From Verrucomicrobiota bacterium (GTDB taxonomy: Bacteria > Verrucomicrobiota > Verrucomicrobiia > Limisphaerales > JADJPG01), in NCBI GenBank assembly GCA_016713365.1, contig JADJPG010000022.1, positions 42,793-106,792 of the forward strand: a DNA stretch of 64,000 bases, in the 5' to 3' direction. The notes under the pieces were generated by a model, which searched no databases, was not told where the DNA came from, and saw nothing but the letters and a program-made list of their open reading frames with translations. The position numbers were made by a program, and so were the translations under genes. Position 1 is the first letter of the stretch, and each line of letters begins with the position of its first letter. This document shows positions 38,686-46,900 of this stretch, piece by piece.

Positions 38686-38760
38686 TCCAGAGTAGCTCAA
38701 TGGTAGAGCACGCGGCTGTTAACCGTGTGGTTGTAGGTTCGAGTCCTACCTCTGGAGCCA
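38686..38760 (+). tRNA. tRNA-Asn (anticodon GTT)
   Basis: Acceptor stem TCCAGAG / CTCTGGA, D-arm AGCTCAATGGTAGAGC, anticodon loop CTGTTAA with anticodon GTT, T-arm GTAGGTTCGAGTCCTAC, discriminator G, and CCA encoded in the gene. 75 bases with CCA. An integrase gene begins about 190 bases downstream on the same strand, the usual arrangement when a tRNA 3' end serves as an island attachment site. I did not find a second copy of the tRNA 3' end within the window. Confidence 0.95.
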
Positions 38761-38951
38761 TTTGGAAAAGCCCGCAAACACCGGGCAAACAGGCCAAAAG
38801 GAGACCGGAAAACGCCTCAGTGGGTGAGAAAGTGAGAGGGTACGGGTGTATCCCGGCAGAATCCTGCCAAAACCAACTTAACTTCCCCACTGCTCGCTAC
38901 CCGGTTGCGACTCCCGTCGCTTACGCTCTCAACAGAGAAAGCGATGCATGC

Positions 38952-39989
38952 ATGAAAAAGAGGTTCTGGTTGTTCAAACGCGGATCGGTCTTCTACCTTC
39001 AAGATTCCAAGACAGGCAAAAAGGAGAGCCTCAATACCCGTGACTCCAAACAGGCGGAGCGTCTGCGGAACGCCAAGAATGAGGCGGCGGAAAAACCACT
39101 ACTCGGGCTCACGCTCGGCAAAGCGTACCTATCCGCCTACGATCCCAAACTGGTGGAGCGCCGTTGGGCACAAGTGATGGATGAGTTTTGCCGGCGCGGG
39201 CGTGACTCCAGCCGCGCACGCTATGCCCGGGCTCTGAAGAGCGCACCCTTGCTAGCGCTCCGGGACAAGAAGATCGTGGACACGACGCCGGATGATTTCC
39301 ACGCAGCGTTGGCGGACAACAAACCTTCGACAAATCACTTTCTGAGGCGCATCCACAATCTCGCCGTGGGCATGGGCTGGCTGCCGTGGCCAGTCATTCC
39401 CACGAAGATGTGGCCCGCCATCCAGATCAGACGAAAGCGTGGTGTGACAGTCGAGGAACACCGCCGCATCATTGCCGCGGAAGGCAACATCGAGCGCCGG
39501 CGCTTCTACGAACTGCTCTGGGAAGTGGGCGCGGCGCAAACCGATGCGGTGATGCTGACGACGGAGAACATCGACTGGTCGCGACGTGTGCTATCCTACA
39601 CGCGGTGCAAGACTGGTGAATGGGCCTATCTCATCATTGGTGAGAGGCTGGAAGAACTGTTGCGGCAACTCCCCGCGCAGGGGCCGCTGTTCCCTCACTT
39701 ACGCACGACGACGGCCTCGGCGCGTTCCGCTGAATTCTGCCGCCGCTGCCGCGTAGTGAAAATCAAAGGCGTCAGTCTGCACAGCTATAGTTACGCCTGG
39801 GCCGAGAGGGCGCGGGCGTGTGGATACCCCGAACGCTGGGCGCAAAACGCGCTGGGACACAGTTCGCGGGCAGTGCATGAAGCCTACGCCAGATCCGCAA
39901 TCGCACTTTGTCCGCCGTTGGAAGAATACGAACGGAAGACTGTTGCGTTTCTGGATCCGGAACTGGTCGCCCGGGAGCAAATTCAATAA
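38952..39989 (+). CDS. Tyrosine-recombinase-like integrase with degenerate active site
   Basis: 345 residues. N-terminal beta-hairpin (FKRGSVFYLQDSKTGKKESLNT), a helical SAM-like core-binding region (about 70-180), and a C-terminal domain with LLWEVGAAQTDAVMLTTENID, YTRCKTGEWAYL, LHSYSYAWAERA and LGHSSRAVHEAYAR. The fold and the final GHxS...Y match tyrosine recombinases. The first catalytic arginine position (normally G-L-R) is VGAAQTD, and the HxxR box reads HSYS. Two canonical arginines are therefore absent. I recall relatives in Verrucomicrobiota that share VGAAQTD but keep HSYR. The start is ATG 38952. It sits next to tRNA-Asn and an IS element lies 38 bases after its stop. Confidence 0.7.
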   Translation: MKKRFWLFKRGSVFYLQDSKTGKKESLNTRDSKQAERLRNAKNEAAEKPLLGLTLGKAYLSAYDPKLVERRWAQVMDEFCRRGRDSSRARYARALKSAPLLALRDKKIVDTTPDDFHAALADNKPSTNHFLRRIHNLAVGMGWLPWPVIPTKMWPAIQIRRKRGVTVEEHRRIIAAEGNIERRRFYELLWEVGAAQTDAVMLTTENIDWSRRVLSYTRCKTGEWAYLIIGERLEELLRQLPAQGPLFPHLRTTTASARSAEFCRRCRVVKIKGVSLHSYSYAWAERARACGYPERWAQNALGHSSRAVHEAYARSAIALCPPLEEYERKTVAFLDPELVAREQIQ

Positions 39990-40022
39990 ACGGTTTCCCC
40001 GCTTCAGCCTCGGCGCTCCGTA

Positions 40023-40027
40023 GACCT
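40023..40027. repeat. IS target-site duplication, left copy (GACCT)
   Basis: GACCT directly abuts the left end of the IS3-family element and is repeated at 41308-41312 on the other side. Confidence 0.8.
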
Positions 40028-40060
40028 TGACCGGGCTCAACTTTCTGGACCACGGATGTG

Positions 40061-40991
40061 TTAGTCCAAGCATTGGTTTGAGTTTATGTTTTTCTGCTTT
40101 CCTTGTCCATGCCCCGCGGAGGGAGGGCGTAGCCCGACCGGAGCGGGGCATGGACAAATTCGCGCCGCAAATCCCGCCGGGCTTTCGTAGCCCAGCCCGC
40201 TGTGCGGCCTCACCTGATTGTATCTCTGCCGGAAGTCGCCCACCACCACCCGCGCTTCCGTCAGCGTCCTCAGTTGCTCCCGGTTCAAGCACTCGTCCCG
40301 GAACCGTCCATGGAAGCTTTCCACAAAGCCGTTCTGCCACGGGCTCCCAGGGCTCAATGTAGATGGTCTTGACCCGGTTCTCCTTCAGCCACCGCTGCAC
40401 GATCTTCGCGATGAACTCCGAGCCGTTGTCGCTCCGCAGATACTCCGGGGCCCCGTGCTCCGCCACGGCCTTCTGCAACCAGTGCAGCACGTCCGCCGCT
40501 TTCAACGCGCGTTCCGCCCGCAGCACATGACATTCCCGGGTGTATTCATCCAGGATCGTCAGCATCTTCAAAGCCCCGCCTCGCACCGTCGCATCGGCGA
40601 TGAAGTCCCACGTCCACACGTGATTCCGATGGGTCGCCATCGTCGGCAAACCCGTGGAAACACCGCGTCGAACCACTTTGCGCTTGGTCGGTGGCACCCG
40701 CAGACCAGCGTCACGTCGCAGGCGTTGGATGTGCCGCTTGCCCACCCGCCAGCCTTCCCGCCGCAGCAACGCCGCCACCCGCCGATACCCATAGCGCGGA
40801 TGTTCCGCCGAGAGTTCCAGCAGTCGCTTCTTCAACCGTTCTTCCGCGGGCGTGGGCGGTCGTCCGCGATAGTGGAACGTGGAGCGCGCCAGCTTCAGAT
40901 ACCGGCACGCCTGCCGTTGGGAACACAGTCCGGCTTTCACCGTCTCCTGCGCATACGCCCGGCGAGTGGCCGGGCTCAGCCTTTTTCGCAT
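40061..40991 (-). pseudogene. IS3 transposase OrfB (DDE integrase, frameshifted)
   Basis: About 309 residues if repaired. HTH_21-type N-terminus (SAEHPRYGYRRVAALLRREGW), then the rve integrase core: first Asp in WTWDFIADA, second Asp in RSDNGSEFIA, and Glu in NGFVESFHGRFRDEC. One extra base near 40349 (CCCTGGG where CCGGG is expected) puts the catalytic Glu in another frame, so an unrepaired product lacks it. The start ATG 40991 lies inside the orfA end, overlapping it by 16 bases. There are five A's at the overlap (GCGAAAAAGGC), fewer than the A6G slippery heptamer, so coupling or weak slippage would make OrfA-OrfB. Confidence 0.85.
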
Positions 40992-41242
40992 ACGTAGCTC
41001 AATACCCGGTTCTTCAACATCTCCTCCGCCAGCATCTTCTTGAGCTCCGTGTTCTCCCGCTCGAGTTCCTTGAGCCGCCGCGCCTCGTTCACCTCCATGT
41101 GCCCAAACTGCTTCTTCCACCGGTGAAACGTCACCTCCGAGATGTTCGCCTCCTGGCAAATCGCCATGATGGTCCGTTCGCCGCGATCTGCTTCCCGCAG
41201 AATCCGGATCTTGTCTTCCGTCGTATACCGTTTGCCTTTCAT
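40976..41242 (-). CDS. IS3 transposase OrfA (HTH protein)
   Basis: 88 residues. MKGKRYTTEDKIRILREADRG and ISEVTFHRWKKQFG form the transposase_8 helix-turn-helix. A leucine-zipper-like helix (EARRLKELERENTELKKML) follows. The start is ATG 41242, 65 bases inside the right end of the IS. It binds the inverted repeats and, when joined to OrfB, makes the active transposase. Confidence 0.88.
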   Translation of the reverse strand: MKGKRYTTEDKIRILREADRGERTIMAICQEANISEVTFHRWKKQFGHMEVNEARRLKELERENTELKKMLAEEMLKNRVLSYVCEKG

Positions 41243-41301
41243 TCGTCTGGTCCTTTCTTCGGCCCAGACTATCACTTCACGCGGCCTGAAAAAGCTGAGT
41301 C

Positions 41302-41745
41302 ATGTCAGACCTCCCCTCGCACAACGGCACTTGCAGTTCATTTGCAAATAAACCCGCGCAGGTCGCGGTGATTGAACTTGTCGTTCCCCGATCGACTTCC
41401 TGTAATGCGAGTGCTTTGCAAGATCTGCGTGTCACTTCAGCCTTCCGCACCGCGGCGAGTCTTCTCGCCGCGCTAGTGCTGTGTGCGCTGGTGTTGATCT
41501 GCGGCACGCTCGCCGGCAGCCCTTCCCTCCACGAGCACGTCCACGACGACGCCCATCACTCCGAGCACGAGTGCGTCATCTCGCTCTTCGCACACGGGTC
41601 GGTTCACCTCGAAGCGGCAGCACCCCTCGCAACGGCAGCGCCGGTTTCAGAAAAATTTCTCATCCCCACCGCACCGGTCTCGTTCGTTCCATCGATCGGA
41701 TTTCTTCGTCCCCGGGAACGCGGCCCGCCGTTTCCTCCCTCCTGA
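41302..41745 (+). CDS. Small His-rich membrane-anchored protein; start altered by the IS
   Basis: 147 residues from the ATG at 41302, but that codon lies in the terminal repeat of the IS3 element, so the original start is uncertain. An in-frame GTG at 41368 (after CGCAGG) is a good alternative. One hydrophobic helix (AASLLAALVLCALVLICGTLAG) is followed by a metal-ligand-like cluster HEHVHDDAHHSEHEC and SLFAHGSVH. The C-terminus is Pro-rich. The His/Asp/Cys cluster outside the membrane suggests metal binding or sensing. The family is not one I can name. It opens the metal-themed region. Confidence 0.55.
   Translation: MSDLPSHNGTCSSFANKPAQVAVIELVVPRSTSCNASALQDLRVTSAFRTAASLLAALVLCALVLICGTLAGSPSLHEHVHDDAHHSEHECVISLFAHGSVHLEAAAPLATAAPVSEKFLIPTAPVSFVPSIGFLRPRERGPPFPPS
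41308..41312. repeat. IS target-site duplication, right copy (GACCT)
   Basis: Second copy of the 5-base duplication flanking the IS3-family element; see 40023-40027. Confidence 0.8.
41336..41353. promoter_or_regulatory. Near-perfect palindrome, candidate operator
   Basis: GTTCATTTGCAAATAAAC: 8 of 9 base pairs are symmetric, with a perfect core ATTTGCAAAT. It is AT-rich in a GC-rich region and lies between the IS end and the alternative GTG start of the His-rich protein. Size and symmetry suit a Fur/Zur-type dimer site, but the sequence is not one I can match to a known consensus. Confidence 0.35.
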
Positions 41746-42126
41746 ATCCGTTCCCCGGATTCTTCGCGTGTTTCTGAAGCCACTCGCGACCATCGGTGAA
41801 GTGCATCGATGCGGCCCGCGGCAGCTTCACAACTAAACTCTGTTCCGCCGTTGACCCAGAATTCGGAGGACTGCGTGCGGACGCAGTCAACCTCCCATCC
41901 AGCATGGAACCCGTTCCGTGCTGAACGACAACAAAGCTCCCTGCACGAGTCGCCGGCCCATTGCGCCCGCGCCCTGCGCGTATACGAAAAACTTTTGGGG
42001 TGTGGTGATTGAATGCCCGTCGATGGGCGCCAGCGTTGGATGGACTGCGTCAGCACCGTCGACCGGCTCGACTCTCAATCACCACACCCTGCCCGCTCAC
42101 ATCAACGAACTCGAACCGATCCCGGA
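41746..42126. other. Non-coding spacer with hairpins
   Basis: I see no convincing gene in these 381 bases. A hairpin lies at 41869-41888 (GACTGCGT / ACGCAGTC, 4-base loop). A perfect 15-base inverted repeat lies at 41998-42012 and 42075-42089 (GGGTGTGGTGATTGA / TCAATCACCACACCC) with 62 bases between the arms. Short open frames here have no family resemblance. It could be a decayed mobile sequence or a regulatory 5' region for the small secreted protein that follows. Confidence 0.45.
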
Positions 42127-42414
42127 ATGAATCTCCCCCGTTCCATCACCCTCGGCCTTGCGCTCATGACCTTATGGGTTGGAACCACCGCGTCTGGAGC
42201 CGATGCGACCACCAATTCCGCGGCGGCGATCACGAACAACGTGACAGCGATTCAGAACACGCTCGCGCGAGCGCGCGCCATTGCTGAGAAAATGGAGACA
42301 AACGGCTTTCGCACGAACGCCACCGGGCATCTGCTGGTCAGCTTCGCGATGCTCTCCGGGTTCAAGTGCGAACTCCAGCCCGTGAATGAGAACGAAGGTT
42401 TTGATGCGAAGTGA
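42127..42414 (+). CDS. Small secreted protein, family unknown
   Basis: 95 residues. Signal peptide ITLGLALMTLWVGTTASGA, then an Asn/Thr/Ala-rich helix (TNNVTAIQNTLARARAIAEKM) and a short C-terminal part with a single Cys (GFKCELQPV). The start is ATG 42127. I do not recognise the family. It lies just before the first copy of the 71-base dispersed repeat and the DUF6370 gene. Confidence 0.5.
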   Translation: MNLPRSITLGLALMTLWVGTTASGADATTNSAAAITNNVTAIQNTLARARAIAEKMETNGFRTNATGHLLVSFAMLSGFKCELQPVNENEGFDAK

Positions 42415-42425
42415 TTTTCATCCTG

Positions 42426-42496
42426 CTTTGGCCGTGTCCGGCGGTGTGCGCGCCTGGACTTCGCGCGAGACTCCGCGTCGCCGGACCGACCTGTCC
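42426..42496 (+). repeat. Dispersed 71-bp repeat, copy 1
   Basis: Starts CTTTGGCCGTGTCCGGCGG and ends GGACCGACCTGTCC. About 92% identical (5 mismatches, one gap) to 43775-43844 in the same orientation. GC-rich with short palindromic stretches (TTCGCGCGAG). Lies in the spacer after the small secreted protein. Confidence 0.85.
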
Positions 42497-42578
42497 ACTT
42501 CACCCGTTGGTGAAACGCCCCCGCGAGGCGGGGTCACGCACGGAGGCGTAACCACCCATGACCCGAAAGGAAAACCAC

Positions 42579-42878
42579 ATGAAGAAGTCCATCCTCATCG
42601 CGGCCTGCATGTTCGCCGTGACGGTTGCCGCCACTGCAGCGGAGAGAACCATCACCGGCGAAGGCATGTGCGCCAAATGCGAGTTGAAGGAAACCAAGTC
42701 GTGCCTGAACGCCATCAAGGCGGACGGCGTGACCTATTACCTGGCCGACAACAAACCGAGCAAAGAGTTTCACAAACATCTCTGCTCCGCGACGGCCAAG
42801 GTGAAGGCAACGGGCGAGGTCACCGAGAAGGACGGCAAGAAACTGTTCACAGTTTCGAAGATCGAGCTGGCGAAATAA
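42579..42878 (+). CDS. DUF6370-like secreted protein with CAKC motif
   Basis: 99 residues. Signal peptide KKSILIAACMFAVTVAATA. The mature part has GEGMCAKCELKETKSCLNAI, then TYYLADNKPSKEFHKHLC and VTEKDGKKLFTVSKIELAK. This is the OB-like small secreted family (DUF6370) with a CxxC pair and two further cysteines plus histidines, suggestive of metal or disulfide chemistry. The start MKKSILIA at 42579 is preceded by a Shine-Dalgarno-like AAAGGA. It lies between the 71-base repeat and the broken metal-transporter gene. Confidence 0.75.
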   Translation: MKKSILIAACMFAVTVAATAAERTITGEGMCAKCELKETKSCLNAIKADGVTYYLADNKPSKEFHKHLCSATAKVKATGEVTEKDGKKLFTVSKIELAK

Positions 42879-42901
42879 CCACCGGCCTGCACAGCGGCCG
42901 G

Positions 42902-43324
42902 GTGCGAACACCCGGCCGCCCACTCGCCTTGTTCCTCCCGCTCGTCATTGCAGCGATGTGGTGCGGGCTTCGCTCCATTCACGCCCAACCCGCGGCCTCC
43001 GCGAACACGCTTCGCGTCGTCGTCACGTCTCCGGATCTCGCGAGCCTTGCGCGTGAAGTCGGCGGTGATTGTGTGCGGGTGTCTTGCCTGAGTCAGGGAC
43101 AGGAGGATTCGCACACCATCGAGGTCAGCCCGGGATTTGTGCGGGAACTGAACGCGGCAGATCTCTTCATTCAGGTCGGCCTCGGAATCGAGAGCGTGAT
43201 GCTCGGACAGATGCTCGTGCATCGCTTTGATCTTCCGCCGGGCCAACTTGTCGTAGCCGTGCTCGGCGCCGCCCTCACCGCAGCATGGCTCTTCCGCGAA
43301 ATCCACCAGCGGATGACCGCATGA
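42902..43324 (+). pseudogene. ZnuA/ZnuB deletion fusion (metal ABC transporter remnant)
   Basis: About 140 residues in two mismatched parts. The first (to about 43190) has a signal segment and the N-terminus of a ZnuA/MntC-type metal-binding lipoprotein: LRVVVTSPDLASLAREVGGD, then EDSHTIEVSPGFVRELNAAD and LFIQVGLGIE. It stops just where ZnuA should continue. The second (SVMLGQMLVHRFDLPPGQL, VVAVLGAALTAAWLF) looks like the last membrane segments of an ABC-3 family permease (ZnuB). The simplest reading is one deletion that removed most of znuA, the ATPase gene and most of znuB, leaving an in-frame joint. The start is GTG 42902 or ATG 42956. Its stop overlaps the MerC-domain start by ATGA. Confidence 0.6.
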
Positions 43325-43911
43325 ATACGACTCTCGCCATCCACTGGAACCAGCGTCTCTCTCGCCTCGACGTAATGGGTTCTGTGCTCTCGACCTTGTG
43401 CGCCATTCACTGCCTAGCCATGCCGCTCGTCGCCGGCCTGTTGCCGGTGCTTGGTCTGGGATTCCTCGGTGACCGCGCCTTCGACCGCGCCGCGTGCGTG
43501 GCGATGATGGCGCTGGCGGCGCTTTGCCTGGCGTGGGGTTGCCGTGTGCATCGTCGCTGGTGGCTGTTCGGGCTGCTCGGGAGCGGCGCGGCGCTCACGC
43601 TCGGAACGCAATTCGTCTTGGCCCCGGAGACGTGCGCGAAATCGTGCTGTGCCGGGGCTGTGAACTGGACTCAGGCGCTCGTTATGTTCACGGGCGGCGG
43701 GGCCATCGCGGCCGCGCATCTCCTGAACCTCCGCTTCCGCCGTGCCTGCCGGTGCTGCGCGGAAGCCTCAACTCCTTTGGCCGTGCCCGGCGGCGTGCGC
43801 GCCGGGACTTCGCGCGAGACTCCGCGCCACCGGACCGCCTGTCCGACCTCAAATCCGTCGCCAACCACAATTTTTATCTCCGACAAATCCGAATTCAGAA
43901 CCAACCCATGA
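43321..43911 (+). CDS. MerC-domain membrane protein with repeat-derived C-terminus
   Basis: 196 residues. Four hydrophobic helices with the MerC signature SVLSTLCAIHCLAMPLVAG followed by GLLPVLGLGFLG. A cysteine pair CAKSCC follows helix 3 and an RRACRCC cluster lies after helix 4. MerC-family proteins move mercury or other soft or transition metals across the inner membrane. Residues from about 152 on (PLAVPGGVRAGTSRETPR...) are encoded by the second copy of the 71-base repeat, so the original C-terminus has been replaced. The start overlaps the ZnuA/B remnant stop, and its stop overlaps the next start (ATGA). Confidence 0.75.
   Translation: MNTTLAIHWNQRLSRLDVMGSVLSTLCAIHCLAMPLVAGLLPVLGLGFLGDRAFDRAACVAMMALAALCLAWGCRVHRRWWLFGLLGSGAALTLGTQFVLAPETCAKSCCAGAVNWTQALVMFTGGGAIAAAHLLNLRFRRACRCCAEASTPLAVPGGVRAGTSRETPRHRTACPTSNPSPTTIFISDKSEFRTNP
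43775..43844 (+). repeat. Dispersed 71-bp repeat, copy 2
   Basis: Starts CTTTGGCCGTGCCCGGCGG. About 92% identical to 42426-42496 in the same orientation. This copy is read through as the C-terminal part of the MerC-domain protein. The two copies bracket the DUF6370, ZnuA/B-remnant and merC segment. Confidence 0.85.
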
Positions 43912-46900
43912 AACTCAACTTGGTCAAATCATTGTTCACCGCCGTCGCATCAAGGCTCGGTGTGTATCGACGCCAACCGAGAGCAGCCTTTCTCGCTTTC
44001 AGTCTGGTCGTCTTAAGTGTGGCTCAACCTCAGATCGTCGCCGCCGCTGACGGCCCCGCTCCGGTCAGTCAAGCGCGCCGCGTCGTCTCCGGCGTCCACG
44101 CGGATGCCATCTCGTTCTTTGCCGAGAACGGCGGGCTCGTGCTCGGCACGAAAGCCGATGTCGATGGCGGTCTGGGAGTGCGCCTGGATCCTCAGCTCAC
44201 CTCCTACAACGTCGAGGAAAGCACCCGCACCACGGTTCCGGCGGCGCCATCCTACGACTTCCTTGGCCTCGCGGGCAGCGATGTGTGGATCGCGCCGGAG
44301 ACGAATCCGGGCGGGACCGCGCTGTGGCCCGGCTTCAGCACGGAGGGCGTGCCCAGCGGCCTGGTCGATGGCAATCAGTTGACGCTCCGCCTGGAATCCG
44401 TCACCGGCCCCGGCACGCTGCACATCTATCAGACCTCCGCGTTCGGCGAACCCAGCCGTCTCCTCAGCAGCACGGGCCTGGTGTATCGCGCCTGGACGAT
44501 TCCGCGCGGCACCCACGCCCACGCGAACTGGGCGTTCTCGGCGGCGGGAAAATACACGCTCACGTTCAGCGTCGAAGCGGTGACCAACGGCGTGTCTCTC
44601 ACGGCCACCCAGAACTACGCGTTCATCGTCGGCGATGTCCCGGCGACGATTGCGACGGCCACGACTCTCGCTGCGAACACGAACAGTCTGGTCATCGGCC
44701 AGCCCGTCATCCTGACGGCAGCGGTGACGCCGACCAACGCCCTCGGCTGGGTCGAGTTCCGCGATGGAACCGCCGTGCTCGGCCACGAAGTCGTCGCCGG
44801 AGATTCCGCCGCGCTGACCACGACGAACCTCGCGCTCGGCGCGCGCTCGGTGACGGCGCGTTTCGTCCCGCAATGGCTCAATGACTTCTCCGCCTCCACC
44901 TCCGCGCCGGTGTCGATCACCGTGACCGACGAAAGCGGCGTGCCGTTCTCCATCACCGGTGTGGCGGCGTCTTACCAGCCCGGTGAGACACTCAATGCGC
45001 AGGTCGCCGGCGTGACTCTGGCAGCGGGGCAGTCCATTCAGTGGCGAATCCGGCCAGCCGGTTTTGGCGGGCAGGGCGGGATCTTCACTGGCACCGGCTC
45101 CAATGCTGCTGCCGGATCGCTTACGCAGCGGATGGATCCCTCCTTCGACGGGTATGAACTCATTGCATTTCTCAGGCAGGGCACGACCACGCTGGCGCAA
45201 ACGCCATGGGTTCTGATCACCGTGCACAATGCTGTCGAGCCGCTGTCCATCGCCTACGAGGGACCCTCGCCAGCCTATGTGGGAGATCCGACTACGGCAG
45301 TCGTCAGCGGCCGGGCTCTGCTGAACGGCGAAAGTTTTGTGCTCGTGTCGCGTGTGGTGGCATCTCGATGGTCGGCGATCCCCCAAACTCTCCAAACCTC
45401 CGAGCGCTCCTTCGTCGTTCGGCCAGCTACTTCGTTCAACGGGAAGTGGGCGGTCCAGATCGTCAGCAACAGCCTGGTCGTCGCCCAGTCCGCACCGATC
45501 GATGTCCAGATCCTTAGTCGCGAGATGTTCGTCGAGGGGGTGCAAGGCGTCTACCGTCCTGGCCAGGTGTTGCGCGCAACTGCCACGGTCTTCCCGGATC
45601 CCGGCGCTTTGACGTATATGTGGGCGTTCACCGATGCTACCGCGACTCCGCTCAAGCAGGCAAGTGATCCGGAGGGCCGGACTCTCGAACAACCCATCAC
45701 CATCACAGACAACGGTCGTCGGCTGCTAATCGTGGCATTCGTTGATTACGGCACGCACCGTGGCAACGCCGCCCAAGTCGTGATCCCAATCAGTGTGACC
45801 GCACTTGATCCGTCAATCCAGTTGTTCTTCTTCAGCGGTCTGAGCGACCACTATCACCAGGGCTATCCGATCAATCTCAATCTGGTCGCCGATCCCGCGC
45901 TCGCCGACAACGACGTTCTTACATGGGAGTGGAGGTGGCCTAACGGTGACTGGGCTGAGTTCCCAGGCGCCTCGGGCACACACCATTCACTTATCGCCGA
46001 GCAGGCACTCCATGATGTGCAGGTGCGGGCCACCGTTGACTTTGGACAGGAGGGAGCAAACCCGATGACCACCCCCTCGCTCACTATCAAGGTCGATGAC
46101 CACGGCGCACCGCCGAGCCAGCAAATCGCGGTCACGGGCGTCACAAACGTTATCGCTGGAAATTTGGTGACGCTGACCGGTTCGGTGTCCACCGCTTCCA
46201 TCCTCACCACCTACCAGTGGCAGAAGAAACCCGCCGGCGCTTCGGAGTTCACGGTAATTCCCAACGCGACATCCGCGCAACTCACCTTCACCGCAACCAT
46301 ATTGGATGATGGCGCACAGTATCGCGCCTCGATTCTGAAGCCGAACGGAACAGTAGGCTACGGTCCGTCGCCCACAGCGACGCTCAAGGTCGATCCGGCC
46401 ACGCCCAGCAACACCCTGGTGCCATTTGCGAGACCAACTCAGCACGGCGGGACAATCGCGACTGAAGCCAGCCTGGTCGTATCGGCCGACTTCACGGGCG
46501 ATGGTAAAGTGGATGTCGTTACCGCCGGGAACAGTTCCGGTTCACTCTCCTTTTTGCAGGGAACTGGGGATGGCGGGTTCCTGGCCGAACGCGGTCTCAA
46601 TGTCGGATCAGCGCATCGTTCCTGGACACTCGCGGCAGCCGACTTTGATAAGGACGGCAAGGTTGATCTCGTGACAACGGAGTATTCGAGCACGACGGGC
46701 GAAATCGTCCACTACAAGAACGACGGGACGGGTAACTTTACAAGACAGATCCTAGCCACTGGTTTGCCACTCATCACACGAAGCCGGGTTGGGGATCTCA
46801 ACGGTGATGGTCGGCCGGACATCGTCTACTTTAAGAACAGCACCACACTTGTTTTCCAGACGGGCAACGCAAGTGGTGGGCTGGATCCCGAATCGATTGT

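Larger units (their letters stand above)
40028..41307 (-). mobile_element. IS3-family insertion sequence, 1,280 bp
   Basis: The left end reads TGACCGGGCTCAACTTTCT and the right end, on the opposite strand, TGACATGACTCAGCTTTTT. These match without gaps at 15 of 19 positions and both begin TG, so the element has TG...CA ends. It is flanked by a 5-base direct repeat GACCT. It encodes orfA and orfB on the minus strand in the overlapping IS3 arrangement. The single intact target duplication indicates one transposition event with no later rearrangement. OrfB has a one-base insertion near 40349, so the copy is inactive unless that is a sequence error. Confidence 0.85.

Noticed and set aside
40976..40991. 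Programmed -1 frameshift between IS orfA and orfB
   Set aside because: Only five A's followed by GG lie in the overlap; this is not a standard slippery heptamer, so it was not called as a separate site.
42386..43324. One long gene from 42386 to 43324
   Set aside because: Its first half only reads through the repeat and the DUF6370 gene in the wrong frame; only the part from about 42902 resembles proteins.
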